Shown here one piece after another: positions 12,413 to 23,712 of a stretch of DNA of 64,000 bases. The position numbers and the translations under genes are program-made. The first letter of the stretch is position 1, and each line of letters begins with the position of its first letter. Source of the DNA: Plantago ovata (Eukaryota; Streptophyta; Magnoliopsida; Lamiales; Plantaginaceae); NCBI GenBank assembly GCA_028274465.1, contig CM051458.1, positions 56,161,253 to 56,225,252 on the forward strand, read 5' to 3'. The notes below the pieces were generated by a model, which was not told the origin of the DNA, made no database searches, and worked only from the letters and a program-made list of their open reading frames with translations.

Positions 12413-13622
12413 GGAATAGAGCCAGTCACCTTTATGCCTAATGCCCAGATTAGCATAATGTCTTAAGTGGACTTCCACTGATAAGACCTTAGTGAAAGGA
12501 TCTGCCACGTTGTCCGTGGTAGAGACACGTTCTATACTAACTTCTCCTCTATCTATAATCTCACGTATAACGTGATATTTTCTAAGTACATGTTTGTTCT
12601 TGTTTGTAGATCTAGGCTCCCTAGCTTGAGCGATGGCGCCCGTATTGTCACAATAAAATCGTTATTGGACTAGGAGCAGAAACAACCCTCAATTCCTTCA
12701 AGAACTCTGAAATCCAGACAGCTTCTTTCGATGCTTCTGATGCAGCAATGTACTCGGCCTCTGTGGATGAGTCAGCAACCGTGGCTTGCTTAGAACTCTT
12801 CCAACAGACAGCTCCTCTGTTCAATTTGAATACGTATCCTGTCTGCGACTTAAAGTCATTAGGATCTGATTCAAATCCAGCGTCGACATACCCAGACATC
12901 TTTAATTCTGGTTCTCCACCAAACACCAAGAACATCTCTTTAGTCCGTCTAAGGTACTTAAGAATGTTCTTCACAGCAGTCCAGTGAGGTACTCCTGGAT
13001 TCTGTTGGTGTCGACAAGTGACACTAAGCACATATGCCACAGCGGGCCTTGTGCAATTCATTGCATACATTATAGACCCTACTGCCGAAGCATAGGGCAC
13101 ACGACTCATTGCATTTCTTTCTTCATCAGTTTTAGGACCATCCTTAACTGATAAGACAATCCCATGCCTAGCTGGGAGAAAGCCTCTCTTTGAGTCGTCC
13201 ATCTTATAACGCTTCAGTATTTTGTCGATGTAGGTGGACTGTGTCATTCCCAACATCCTCTTGGATCTATCTCTAAAGATCTTGATCCCTAGGATGTAGT
13301 TCGCTTCACCCAAGTCCTTCATCGAGAAGGTACTTGATAACCAAACTTTAGTCTCTTCTAGCATAGAGACATTGTTTCCCATGATCAAAATGTCATCTAC
13401 ATAAATGATCATGAAAACAACTCCATTGTCGCTGTATCTCGCGTAGACACAGGGATCTTCCTTGCTTCTGATGAAGTCAAACGATTTGACAGCTTCATCA
13501 AAGCGGATATTCCAGCTCCTTGACGCTTGCTTTAGCCCATAGATGGATCTTTGTAATTTTCATACAGCAGTTGGCCTGGTTTTACTAATAAAACCTTCCG
13601 GCTGTACTATATAGACTTCTTC
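12413..13622 (-). pseudogene. copia 1 pol: reverse transcriptase C-terminal half and RNase H
   Basis: The longest frame (12648-13412) starts at the catalytic YVDDI of copia RT. It runs through the connection domain to the RNase H motifs SSKQATVADSSTEAEY and ASEAVW-like. The RNase H end continues in another frame (about 12510-12650) and the ADPFTK motif is at 12480-12508. The RT palm start (around 13560-13622) is in a third frame with a break. At least three frameshifts are visible. The N-terminal part of RT is missing because of the deletion just upstream. Confidence 0.85.
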
Positions 13623-13623
13623 C

Positions 13624-14286
13624 TCAAGGTTGCCATTGAGGAAGGTTGTCTTTACATCCAATCATTGATCTTACCATGTCTAACAGGGTTCGATTCCTCC
13701 TCTCAGACACACCGTTTAACTGTGGTGTTCCAGGAGGAGTCCATTGCGATTCAATCCCATTTTCCTTCAAGTAATCGATAAATTCTTCACTAAGGTATTC
13801 ACCTCCTCGATCTGATCGAAGAGTGACTATCCTTAGGTTCAATTCATTCTCGACCTCATTCCTAAACTCCTTGAATTTGTCAAAGGTCTTGGATTTATTC
13901 TTCATAAGATAAATATATCCATACCTTGAGAAATTGTCAGTAAAGGTTACGAAGTAAGGATAACCCCCACTCGCATGGACTTTAAACGGTCCACATACAT
14001 CGGTATGTATGAGCTCTAAGCAGCGAGTGGCACGAACACCTTGTCCAACAAAGGGTTTGTTCGTCATCTTACCCTTAACACAAGATTCACATGTACCATA
14101 TGATTCAAAATCAAATGGTTCTAAGTAGTCCAACTTCCTTAGTCTTTGAATCCGTGTTTCATTGATATGGCCTAGCCGACAATGCCATAGATAAGATGGA
14201 TTATTCTTCTTACTTGAAGACGGTTGTTTGTTATGTATTTGAAATAAAGGTAGACTACTTTGCAAAATATATAAACCATTCACCAA
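13624..14286 (-). pseudogene. copia 1 GAG-pre-integrase and integrase core, C-terminus deleted
   Basis: The 220-codon frame shows the HHCC zinc-binding region (WHCRLGHI, then CESCVKGK). It then shows the integrase core with the catalytic aspartates (IHTDVCGPF, LRSDRGGEY) and the glutamate-bearing SERRNRTLLDM. Immediately after that the sequence jumps to RT coding (13622 and below). The integrase C-terminal region and the start of RT, normally several hundred codons, are therefore deleted. Confidence 0.85.
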
Positions 14287-14332
14287 GCGAGCCTTTCCAT
14301 AATACTGATCATTTAATGAAAAATAACGAGTA

Positions 14333-15397
14333 TTATTCGCAAATCGAAAGGAAAAAACCCATATTGTCTAACAATGGAATGGAAATAATATTTCTGACAA
14401 TGGATGGAACAAAATAAACATTATCAAGTTCTAAACATTGTCCCGAAGGTAAATCTATCTTGCTGCGTCCAACGCGTTTGGCTTCAACTGGATTGCCGTT
14501 CCCAACATGCAAGTCGATTTCACCTTGCTTGACTAGCCTGTGATCAATTAGCCCCTGCACATTATTACAAATGTGTGAGCCACAAGCTGTATCTAATACC
14601 CAACCATTGGAGTCAAAAGTAGTCATGTTCATTTCAATAACAAACATACCTGAGCCAGAAGTTGATGACTTCTTGGCTTGATCTGCCCTAAGCTTAGGGA
14701 AATCTTTCTTCCAGTGGCCCTTGAGCTTGCAATAGAGACAAATCTCGATCCTAAGTCGAAATTCAACCATCCTACGATAGCGTCCATTCTTGCCACCCCT
14801 CTTCCTTTTGGGTCTACGATTGACCCTTGGGAATCTGTTGGCAATGGGTCTCTCAGTGATCAACTCTGTTGCTACCCCAACATTGGGATTATGAATAGAT
14901 TGCAACAATCTTTGCACGATCAAGATAATGGAAGCCTTAGCTTCTAGCTCTAAGCCATATCCAACAAGTTGTAAGAGAAAGTCAATCAATGACTTAACTT
15001 GTTCAGGCGACAACTCTTCTGTCCCAAGCCTTTTGATAAGCATGATCTTGATAGCTTCGAACCCTTCACACATCCTTGGAGCATCCAAGAATGAGGAGAG
15101 ATATTTTACAATCTCGTATGGTTCCTTGTCTCGACATGGTCCAACCATATTGTCAGACATAGCATTCAGCAACAAGTTCTTTACAAACTCGGCCCTTTCC
15201 ACTTCCAATTCATAATAGCAATCATAGGTTGCTGTAATGAATTCAGTGGGAGGTGGAGGGATAGGTTCGTCCAAGACGTACTCAACCTCATTGTACCATA
15301 GCACCTTTCGTACCTCATGGATCCAATCCACGTAGTTTGGTCCTGTTAGCTTTTGCAACTCCAAGTTGGCAACAAGCTCGGAGGACGGTATCGCCAT
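14333..15397 (-). pseudogene. copia 1 gag and protease
   Basis: The best start is the ATG at 15397 (MAIPSSELVANLE); the frame continues upstream without a convincing start. It contains copia gag with the LTGPNYVDW motif, and a zinc knuckle CLYCKLKGHWKKD in which the last ligand is Asp instead of Cys. The protease has active-site residues D-T-A where D-T/S-G is usual (WVLDTACGSH). Two ligand or active-site changes in one open frame suggest relaxed selection. The frame shifts before the integrase ORF. Confidence 0.8.
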
Positions 15398-15556
15398 ATC
15401 TAATATCCTAAGGAGAAATAATATAGAACGAAAACAATAAATCAACTATTGACATATCATTTCTAAATACACAGTCAACATAACTAAACAACAAGGTCCT
15501 TTAGCTGTTTAGCTCCCACTATTTTCACATATGCTTGCCCCCACAACAAACATACG

Positions 15557-18072
15557 TGTAACGGTACCGGTTTTGAAAACAAAATAATTCCTTGAAAAAG
15601 AAAATCCAAAATACTTTAATAGCAACAGTCGGCAATTAATGCCAAAATAATCTTTGACGCTAACAGAAATGAACAAATATCCAACGACAACTCAAGTTCA
15701 AATGAAACAACGAATGAAGACAGTAAAAGTTTATCTTCTTATTTTGGAAAAGAAACCCATGACACCCCAGACCCTTCTCTCAGTCGCTGGCATTCTACTC
15801 GCGAACATCCTCAGCAGTATCTGGAAGGAAGGAATTTTGAAAACAAGAGAGTGTGAGATAAAGGATCTCAGTGAGGTTCTAAGTTAAAAACAGAAAGTAA
15901 ACAGTTTTAAAATCAAAATCCTTTTCAGAAAAACGAGCAAACAGAACAGAAAACATATAACAGATTAACAGAACAGATACGTTGTAGACCGTTGGTGCAA
16001 CCCGCCTTATTGCTCCTACTCCCAGAATGCCCTTATAACTCCCTCCAGAGGGTGCACAACTCCGGACAGAAACAGAAACCCCCGTGTACTTTGGGGAAAC
16101 AAATCCTACGACCCTCGACTTCTGCCTCGCGCCTAAAAGGGAATAGACTAGGCGATAATCAAGCAAACCCGATAGTCCTCTACTACCCAAGCCTACCTAA
16201 TTACAACCTAATCGACCGGTCACACAGAAACAGAACAGATACAGAACAACAGATACAGATAATTAACACCGAGAGGTGTTCCTGCAGAAAAGTCAATCCA
16301 GAACAGAGTAGCAATAAACAGTAAAGTAAATACTCATACTCAGGACTTATACTTTTACGCGGAAGCATACAGTAAAACAATATAGTAATAGGTACAAGTT
16401 GTCACATATCCTTCCAGTTTTTCGCAAATAATAGGTTTAGGGGTGAACACTCACCTTAAATTGCGAGCAAAAGATCTCCAACGAGAAATGAGCTTTACGG
16501 GTTAACGAACAACGGAGAACCTAACAAGAAAGTACTAAACACACTTTAGAAGTCGAACGGACGGAAGGGAAAAGGTTGAAAAGAAATGGTAAAGACGGGA
16601 TTCGAACTCGGGACCTCTAAGTTAGTCAAGCAAGAACCTAACCAACTAGGCTAGCAAGTCAAGTCATTACTAACTTACAAAAATAGAAACTATGTTTGAA
16701 ATATTTTCAGAAACTCTTTCGGTTTTCAGATTCTGGAAATTACCAAAATACCCTCAGTGGTAAATTGCAAAATAACCCTTTTCAAAAACAGACTGTACAA
16801 ACAAACCAGGAGTTTTCCAAACACTTAACAGTCCTCACAGAAATAAAAGGTTTACGAGAAAAGCTTTCGGTCAGTCAACTACGGTCAAAGGTAAAATTGC
16901 AAAAAGGTCCTTTAGGTTTTTAGATTTCCCAAATTAGTCCACAAAGTTCCAAAACAATAACAACAAGGTCCAAAACAGTCCTTTCGAGGTCAACAGTAAA
17001 ACAAAGTCAACATACGAGGTCAATCAGTTCACAAGTCCAGCAAACAGTAACTACAATCTAACAACCTAAGTCCCGGTTCTCGGTTCGAATCAAATAACAA
17101 GGTCAGATCGATCAAGGGTAAAATAGTCCAAGGTAAAAAGTCCAAACAGAAAACGAGAATACGAGTTTCGAATCGAGAGCAGCTAGTAAAGGAAACGAGA
17201 TTACCTTCGAATCGAAATAAAGGGTTGAACAATCTGCAAATCGAATAAATCGAAAAGAAAAAGAGAATTAAAACAAGATTCGAATCGAGCCGAAATCAAA
17301 ACCGAATCCGAACGGAAAGGTCGAACCAACTTACCGACTGAGATCGGTAACAACGGACCGGCGGCGAATCAGAGACAGAACGGACCGACAGACGGCGACA
17401 GAGAGTGGCGGCAGATCAGGCGCGGTGTACGGGCGACGCGGCGGTGAACAATAGACAAACAGAAGCGAGCGGCGGCAAGAATCGGCACGGGACAAGGCGA
17501 TCACGGCGGCGAACGGGGACAGAGATCGCGGCGATCGGATCGATCGAACAAGCGGCGGCGAACGGCGGGCAGATGGAAGCGATCGGATCGATCGAATTGA
17601 TCGATCGACAACAGAGATCGCGGCGCGGCGACAGGCGAACGCGGCGGCGGCGGCGGAGCAGCAAGGCGGCGGCGGCGATTGAACAGCAGCAAAGATCAAA
17701 CTCTCTCTCTCTCTTTTTCTTTCTTTTCTTTCTTTCTTCTCTTTCTTTTCTTTCTTTCTTTCTTCTTTCTTTTCGTTTTGGACGGCAGAGAGAAGTGAAG
17801 AGAGATGGGTCAGACTAGGGTTAGGGTTAGGCTAGTGGGCCGGTCAACAGGCCTTTTGACTGGGCTAAGAATTGGGCCAAAAGCAAGGCTAAACAGATCA
17901 GAAAGTCCAGCTCGATCCAAACGAAACAAAACGAACTAGCTTACGCGAAATTAATTAAATAATTATCGAATAAATAATTTACTCTGATAATTAATTAACT
18001 AAAATAAATAATAAAATAATAAAATAATAATTAAATAAATAAATAAATAATTAAAAAAAACGGGGTGTTACA
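15557..18072 (-). repeat. 3' LTR of the Tekay-like element
   Basis: The boundaries are clear against 23713-26280. It holds a tRNA-like module (16589-16660), a G/C-rich stretch with CGATCGGATCGATCGAA repeats (17530-17600), a CT microsatellite with poly-TTTC (17700-17775), and an AT-rich tail of TAAATAAATAAT repeats. ORFs in the GC-rich part are shadows of low-complexity DNA. Confidence 0.95.
16589..16660 (-). other. tRNA-like module in gypsy LTR (copy 1)
   Basis: On the minus strand, TAGCCTAGTTGG resembles an A box and GAGTTCGAATCCCG a B box, about 45 bp apart and 72 bp overall. Pairing of a full cloverleaf is poor, so this is a tRNA-derived or tRNA-like sequence and not a functional tRNA gene. 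The same module is at 24758-24830 in the other LTR. Confidence 0.55.
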
Positions 18073-18085
18073 CTCTTCCCCCCTT
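18073..18085 (-). promoter_or_regulatory. Polypurine tract of the Tekay-like element
   Basis: On the minus strand, AAGGGGGGAAGAG directly precedes the 3' LTR and overlaps the pol stop codon. This is the expected position of the plus-strand primer. Confidence 0.85.
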
Positions 18086-19183
18086 AAAAGAATTGGTCCC
18101 CAAATTCGCACCTGAAAAGTTGAAGAGCTCGGGATACTTGCCGGCGCATGTCATCCTCGCTTTCCCAGGTTGCCTCCTCATACTGATGATTTCTCCACAG
18201 AACCTTTACTTGCTTGATTTGCCTATTACGGAGCTGTTGTACCTTCTGGTCAAGAATACGAACCGGTTGTTCCACATAAGAAAAATCCTCCTCGATGGTC
18301 ACTTCCTCGGGTTGAATCACGTGCGACGGATCCGGATAGTACTTCTTCAGTTGACACACATGGAAGACATTGTGAATTCCAGTAATAGTAGTGGGCAGTT
18401 GCAACCGATAAGCCACAATGCCAACTCTCTCAATGATCTCGTATGGTCCTACATACCGAGGTTCAGTTTAGCTCTACGACCCATACGAACAATTCCCTTT
18501 CTCGGAGATAGCTTGAGAAAGACAAAATCACCCACTTCAAATTCCAAATCTCGCCTACGATTATCGGCGTAACTCTTCTGTCGACTTTGAGCAGTTCTCA
18601 AACGGTCTCGGATAAGTCTAACCTTTTCCAAGGTTTCTTGTATCATCTCATTGAGAGTTCTTTCTCCAGCTACTGGTGTAGAAATTCGGTCCTCCAAATC
18701 CCAATACAGCGGTGATCTACACTTTCGACCATACAGTGCCTCAAACGGTGCCATACCAATCGATGCTTGATAACTGTTGTTATAAGCATACTCCACCAAT
18801 GGCAAATGCTGTGCCCAACTTCCTTGGTGATCCAGCACACACAACCTCAAAAGATCTTCTAAAGTTTGAATGGTCATTTCGGATTGACCATCTGTCTGCG
18901 GATGTGTTGCGGTACTAAAATTCAACTTAGTACCTAAGCCTTCATATACTTGCTTCCAAAATCTTGAGACAAACTTCGGATCTCTATCAGATACAATGCT
19001 CACTGGAGTGCCATGAAGCCTAATTATTTCATCGCGTTTGACTTCGGCTAACTTCTCGGATGTGTAGGTGGTTTTGACGGGTAGAAAATGTGCCGATTTT
19101 GTCAACCTATCGAAAACAACCCAAACACTATCAAGACCACCCCTAGCTACCGGTAGACCAGTCACAAAATCCATAGTGATCAT
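18084..19183 (-). pseudogene. Tekay-like integrase core and chromodomain, one frameshift
   Basis: The frame 18449-19183 holds the integrase core with catalytic residues at about D5 (ITMDFV), D66 (VSDRDPKF) and E102 (TDGQSE). The C-terminal frame 18084-18416 holds the GPY-like linker and a chromodomain-like end (VKVLWRNH, EEATWE). Chromodomains target such elements to marked chromatin. The two frames are separated by a single-base shift near 18455-18465, and an in-frame TAG separates them from the upstream polyprotein at about 19193. Confidence 0.9.
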
Positions 19184-19192
19184 CTCCCATTT

Positions 19193-21631
19193 CCACTATG
19201 GAATCTCGAGTGGTTGTAGTAAACCTCCCGGTTTCTGGTGCTCAGCCTTCACTTGCTGGCAGACCAAACAACTTTGCACAAACTGTGCAACATCTCGTTT
19301 CATATGGGTCCACCAGTAAACCTTCTTCAAATCCTCGTACATCTTGTTTCCTCCAGGATGCATCGAATACTTAGACTTATGAGCTTCCTCCAAAATTAGT
19401 CGTCTAAGCTCTTCATCAGAAGGCACACACAATCTACCATGAAACCTTAGGGCTCCATTCTCATCAATAGAGAATTTCGTATTGCGGGGTTCAGTAATAT
19501 GTGCCTTGATATCTTGAAGCTCTTCATCCTGCTCTTGAGCCTCAAGAATTTTTCCTGCCAGCTCATACCTCAAAGTGAGATTGGCGAACATACAAGACAA
19601 TTTGGACACTTCGAGATTTGACACGTGTACCCTACGACTTAAGGCATCAACGACCACATTGGCCTTACCAGGATGGTATCGAATGGTACAAGTGTAATTG
19701 CCCAGAAATTCCATCCATCGTCGTTGTCTCATGTTCAACTCCTTTTGGGTAAACACATACTTCAAGCTCTTATGATCCGTGAGGATGGTGAACTCAGGAC
19801 CATAAAGATAGTGTCTCCACTTTCCCAAAGCAAAGACTATAGCAGCTAGCTCGAGGTCATGGGTTGGGTAATTTCTTTCATATGGCTTCAACTTTCTCGA
19901 AGCATATGCGATCACCTTTTCTCGTTGCATCAGTACACAACCCAAACCTTCCTTTGAAGCATCAGTGTAGACTATAAAGTCGTTGGTTCCCTCGGGAAGA
20001 GCTAGTATAGGGGCAGTGGTCAGCCTCTTCTTCAGCTCCTCGAAGCTTTCCTCACACTTGTCACTCCATACGAACTTAGGATTTTTCCCTGTTAAAGAGG
20101 ACAAGGGTCCAGCTATCTTCGAATAATCCTTCACAAAACGGCGATAGTAACCAGCCAGACCGAGAAAACTCCTCACCTCAGTGACAGATTCAGGTCTCTT
20201 CCAATTGACTATCGACTCAATCTTCGATGGGTCGACCTCCAAGCCTTCTCCAGAGATAATGTGCCCTAAAAAGGCTACTTTATCTAGCCAAAATTCACAC
20301 TTGCTGAATTTGGCATACAACTTGTTGTTCTGAAGAGTTTCCAAGACAATTCGAAGATGTTTCTCATGATCCTCTTCGGATTTTGAGTAAACGAGAATGT
20401 CATCGATGAAAACAACAACAAACTGATCCAGATACGGCTGAAAAACCCGGTGCATCAAATCCATGAACACAGCTGGGGCATTCGTAAGGCCAAACGGCAT
20501 CACCACAAACTCGTAATGACCATACCTCAAGTTCAGAGCAGTCTTAGGTATGTCTTCTTCCCTTACCCTAACTTGATAATAGCCTTGTCGCAGATCAAGC
20601 TTTGAGTAAACCTTCGAACCTTCCAACTGATCGAAAAGTTCCTCAATACGGGGCAGGGGGTACTTGTTCTTGACAGTGACTTGGTTCAAGCCTCGATAGT
20701 CGATGCACATCCTCATACTACCATCCTTCTTCTTTACGAACAAAACCGGTGATCCCCAAGGTGACGAACTAGGTCTCACAAAACCGTTATCCACCAGATC
20801 TTGCAGTTGCGTCTTAAGCTCCTTAAGCTCAACAGGTGCCATCCTATAAGGTGACTTCGAAATGGGTGCAGTGCCAGGTACCAGATCAATACTAAACTCC
20901 ACTTCTCGTTCAGGGGGTACGGAATCCAGCTTCTCAGGGAAAACACCCTTGAACTCCTTAACCACTCTAACTTCCTCGATTTTTGGCTGATCTTTGGGTT
21001 TATTGATCAGATACGCCAAAAAACAGGTAGCACCCTTCACGTACAGCCTCCTAGCTTCCATGGAAGACAGTAGAAACTTCTCATCCTTTCTCTTATCTCC
21101 TTTCCATACGACTTTCTCCTCTCCAGGTTTTCCCAGGGATATCGCCTTGGTTCGACAATCCAGTTGCGCGTAGTGCTCGGACAGCCAATCCATACCCAGA
21201 ATAACATCGTAGGTTGAGAGAGGTAGAAATATAAGGTCGGCAGGAAAAGTTCTTCCTAGGATGGAAATCTCGCATCGCTCAACGAACTTCTTAGTGATTA
21301 AACTAGCTCCCAAAGGCGTACATACTTCTAAAGCGTAGGGTAATACTTTGTATGGTAAAACGAGTGACTCAGCAAACACTTCAGCAATAAATGAATGCGT
21401 AGCACCAGGATCAAATAAAGCTTTAGAAGAAGTTTGAGCGATCAGTACCGTACCTTCAACCACATTCGCGGCGTCAGGAACTTCATGACCACCTATGCTG
21501 AAAACTCGGGGCTTTGCCATAGTACCCTTTCCATCATTGGAGCATAGTTTCCTGGTCTTCCTCCCTTGACAATGGCATGACGGTTCGGACAGTGGCTGAT
21601 CTTGTGATCCTTGCTCCCACAAGCCAAACAT
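19193..21631 (-). pseudogene. Tekay-like pol: protease, reverse transcriptase, RNase H, integrase zinc finger
   Basis: An 811-codon open frame. Protease lies at about residues 60-160, with active-site string [10 protein letters not shown], so Pro replaces the usual Ser/Thr. RT lies at about 260-430, with catalytic FIDDIL at 408-413. RNase H has [10 protein letters not shown] at about 555-563, and the integrase zinc finger is near the end (HPGGNK, CLVCQQ). The frame ends at an in-frame TAG between LEIP and WKWE. Its start overlaps the gag end in a different frame, which fits a one-base loss at the gag/pro junction. Confidence 0.95.
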
Positions 21632-22623
21632 AAGCCTTGTCTCTTCCAGCAGTTGTGCTCATCGTGGTTGACTCCTTCACAATAGTTGCAGTTCTTCCTT
21701 GCCTGGGATGATTGCCCAGACCCTCCAGTAGTGTTGCGAGAATGGTTGTCATGCTGAGTACGGGAATACTTCGCCGGTGGTGCCTGATATCCAGATTGAT
21801 ATCCTCCTCGATGTTCCCTCTTATAACCAGATTGGCTTCCTCCTCCATGGCTCCCAGAAGAACTAGAGTAGTTCCTCTTGCTAGAGTATGGCTTATCAGC
21901 CATCTTGATCTCCTTGAGACCACTCTCTACCTCGGAGGCGAGTTCGACAGCCTTGAGATAGGTAGGCATATTGGTCCCAAATAGACTGTACCGAATCTCA
22001 GAGTTGAGTCCCTTCACAAAGTGATGAACCTTCTCTCGTTCATCGTCCTGGAAATGTGGCACGTACTTCAGTAGCCGGGTAAATTCCGAGTCATAATCGG
22101 CAACATCCATGTTCCCTTGCACCAAAGCTTGAAATTCATCTCTCTGGTTCTCGCGAACCAGGCGAGGTACGTACTTGTCCATGAAGTCCTTGGTGAAATT
22201 CTCCCAGGTACGAGCAACTCCCTCTTGCCTCCATCTCGCATTCACGGTTCTCCACCAGTTCCTGGCGGCTCCCACGAACTGGAAAGCAGCAAGCTCGATC
22301 TTCCTCTCGTCTGGATAGTGCAGGATCAAGAATAAGTTCTCCATACCTTCGATCCAGAGCTCAGCCTTACGGGCATCTGGTGTTCCCTCGAACCTCTCAG
22401 GATGGAATCGAGTGAATCATTCCGCAGCTTGATCGATGGTCTGGATCGGTGGTGGTGGCGGAGGAGCTGGCTGAACAAGTGGTGCTGGTGCTCCAGCGCG
22501 GCGAATGGTTTCGCTGAAATTCCCCAAAGAAGCGATGATACGGTCCACTTGGTCTCAATTTTCAGCATGCTAATCATCTCCACTTCCATTGCTGCTGGCA
22601 CCACGAGTGTTTCTGCGACTCAT
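21493..22623 (-). pseudogene. Tekay-like gag with CCHC knuckle, three N-terminal stops
   Basis: The natural start is the ATG at 22623 (MSRRNTRGASSNG). The first 93 codons carry three in-frame stops (TAG near 22573, TGA near 22558 and TGA near 22420). From 22344 the frame is open for 283 codons: the retrotransposon gag domain (NWWRTVNARW, YDSEFTRLLKYVP), an Arg/Gly/Ser/Tyr-rich stretch, and a zinc knuckle [15 protein letters not shown]. Gag would coat the RNA in virus-like particles. C-to-T type changes explain all three stops. Confidence 0.9.
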
Positions 22624-22989
22624 TCTAACAAAGGGCACTACTTAGCAGTTGATTTAACAACCTCGAATCGCTAACTTAGAAAAGAGCAGAAAACAAAGAA
22701 CTAAGGCCAGTACTTAATCTTCTACAATAGGTATAAACTGAGCAGTGAAGAAGAAAACATGCCTTGAACTTTAAAACAAAACGCAAAAACAAGAAAATAA
22801 CGAAGTCTCAAAACAGCCAAGCATGCAATTAAACAGAAGAAAACCGGTCTCTACTCGTCTTAGCGAGAAAACAGAAAACCACAGAGTCAAGTAAACGGAA
22901 AAGCATAAACAGTCTCAGTCGGCTGAACTAAAAAAAACTCGCTTGGCAAAAACAAAGAAGTTCGGTACGAGCTCGAAAAGGCATCTATC

Positions 22990-23437
22990 CTAATAAGCGT
23001 CCTCGCTATCATCCTCGGAACGTCGTTCGGGCACGTGAGCATCTTCTCCTTCTTCCTCAGAGGGGTCCTTCTCGGGATCTTCTTCGGATTCTTCTTCGTC
23101 TTCACTCTTTCCCCTACGTGATGGTCCGCAACCCTCGGAGAACATCCTCTGAGCCTTCCTCCTGCGAATCCTGATGCCTACGTTGGACTGCGGTTAACGA
23201 AACAAAGCCAGAGTGCTCCTTTGTGGCGCGTAAAGCCGTTTTAAGGAATCCGATTTCCGCTTCCTTCGTTGCTATTTCATCTCGAAGCTTGAAGTTCTCC
23301 AGCCAGTAGTGATCTCGTTCACGTACGACCCTATCCATCACGAATCCAGGGTAAACGCCAACAACAGGAACAGAGGTATACGGGTTAAACTCTCCTTCGA
23401 CTAGGCGGTAACGAATAACCTTCTTCTCAGAACTCAT
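22990..23437 (-). pseudogene. Extra ORF between PBS and gag of the Tekay-like element
   Basis: An ATG at 23437 opens a frame starting MSSEKKVIRYRLVEGEFNPY. A Glu/Lys/Leu-rich predicted coiled coil follows (RDEIATKEAEIGFLKTALRA), then a basic stretch. After a one-base frameshift near 23180 there is a very acidic tail that ends at a TAG (22990-22992). In all it is about 148 codons. It is not part of gag and no known domain is recognised. It occupies the 5' leader region, so it may be an accessory gene of this element family, now decayed. Confidence 0.6.
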
Positions 23438-23698
23438 ACCTATCTGTAAGCACACGCGTATTTAACTAGTTAATAACTATGTTAAAATCAAAACAACCAC
23501 GGAAGGTCAACAGTTTCAGAACGGATCAGAGGTCGTCAGAATCAGAACAGAGCAGATGAAGAAACGGTTCAAGGTTAGTACGCAAGACTCGAATCAGAAA
23601 AGCAACAGAAAATACAAGACCTAACAAGCGACTCGGACCCTCACACACACCCCAAAGGTCAAAAGATCCTATCCTAGCAAGCTCGAGTTTGAACTCAA

Positions 23699-23710
23699 GC
23701 TCTGATACCA
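23699..23710 (-). promoter_or_regulatory. Primer binding site of the Tekay-like element
   Basis: TGGTATCAGAGC on the minus strand, two bases from the 5' LTR, is complementary to the 3' end of initiator tRNA-Met. Confidence 0.9.
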
Positions 23711-23712
23711 AC

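Noticed and set aside
17331..17818. Long ORFs on both strands in the GC-rich part of the gypsy LTR
   Set aside because: They are low-complexity Arg/Ser/Ala-rich readings of CGATCGG and GCGGCGG repeats. The same occurs in the other LTR (25369-26077) with frame differences, so they are not genes.
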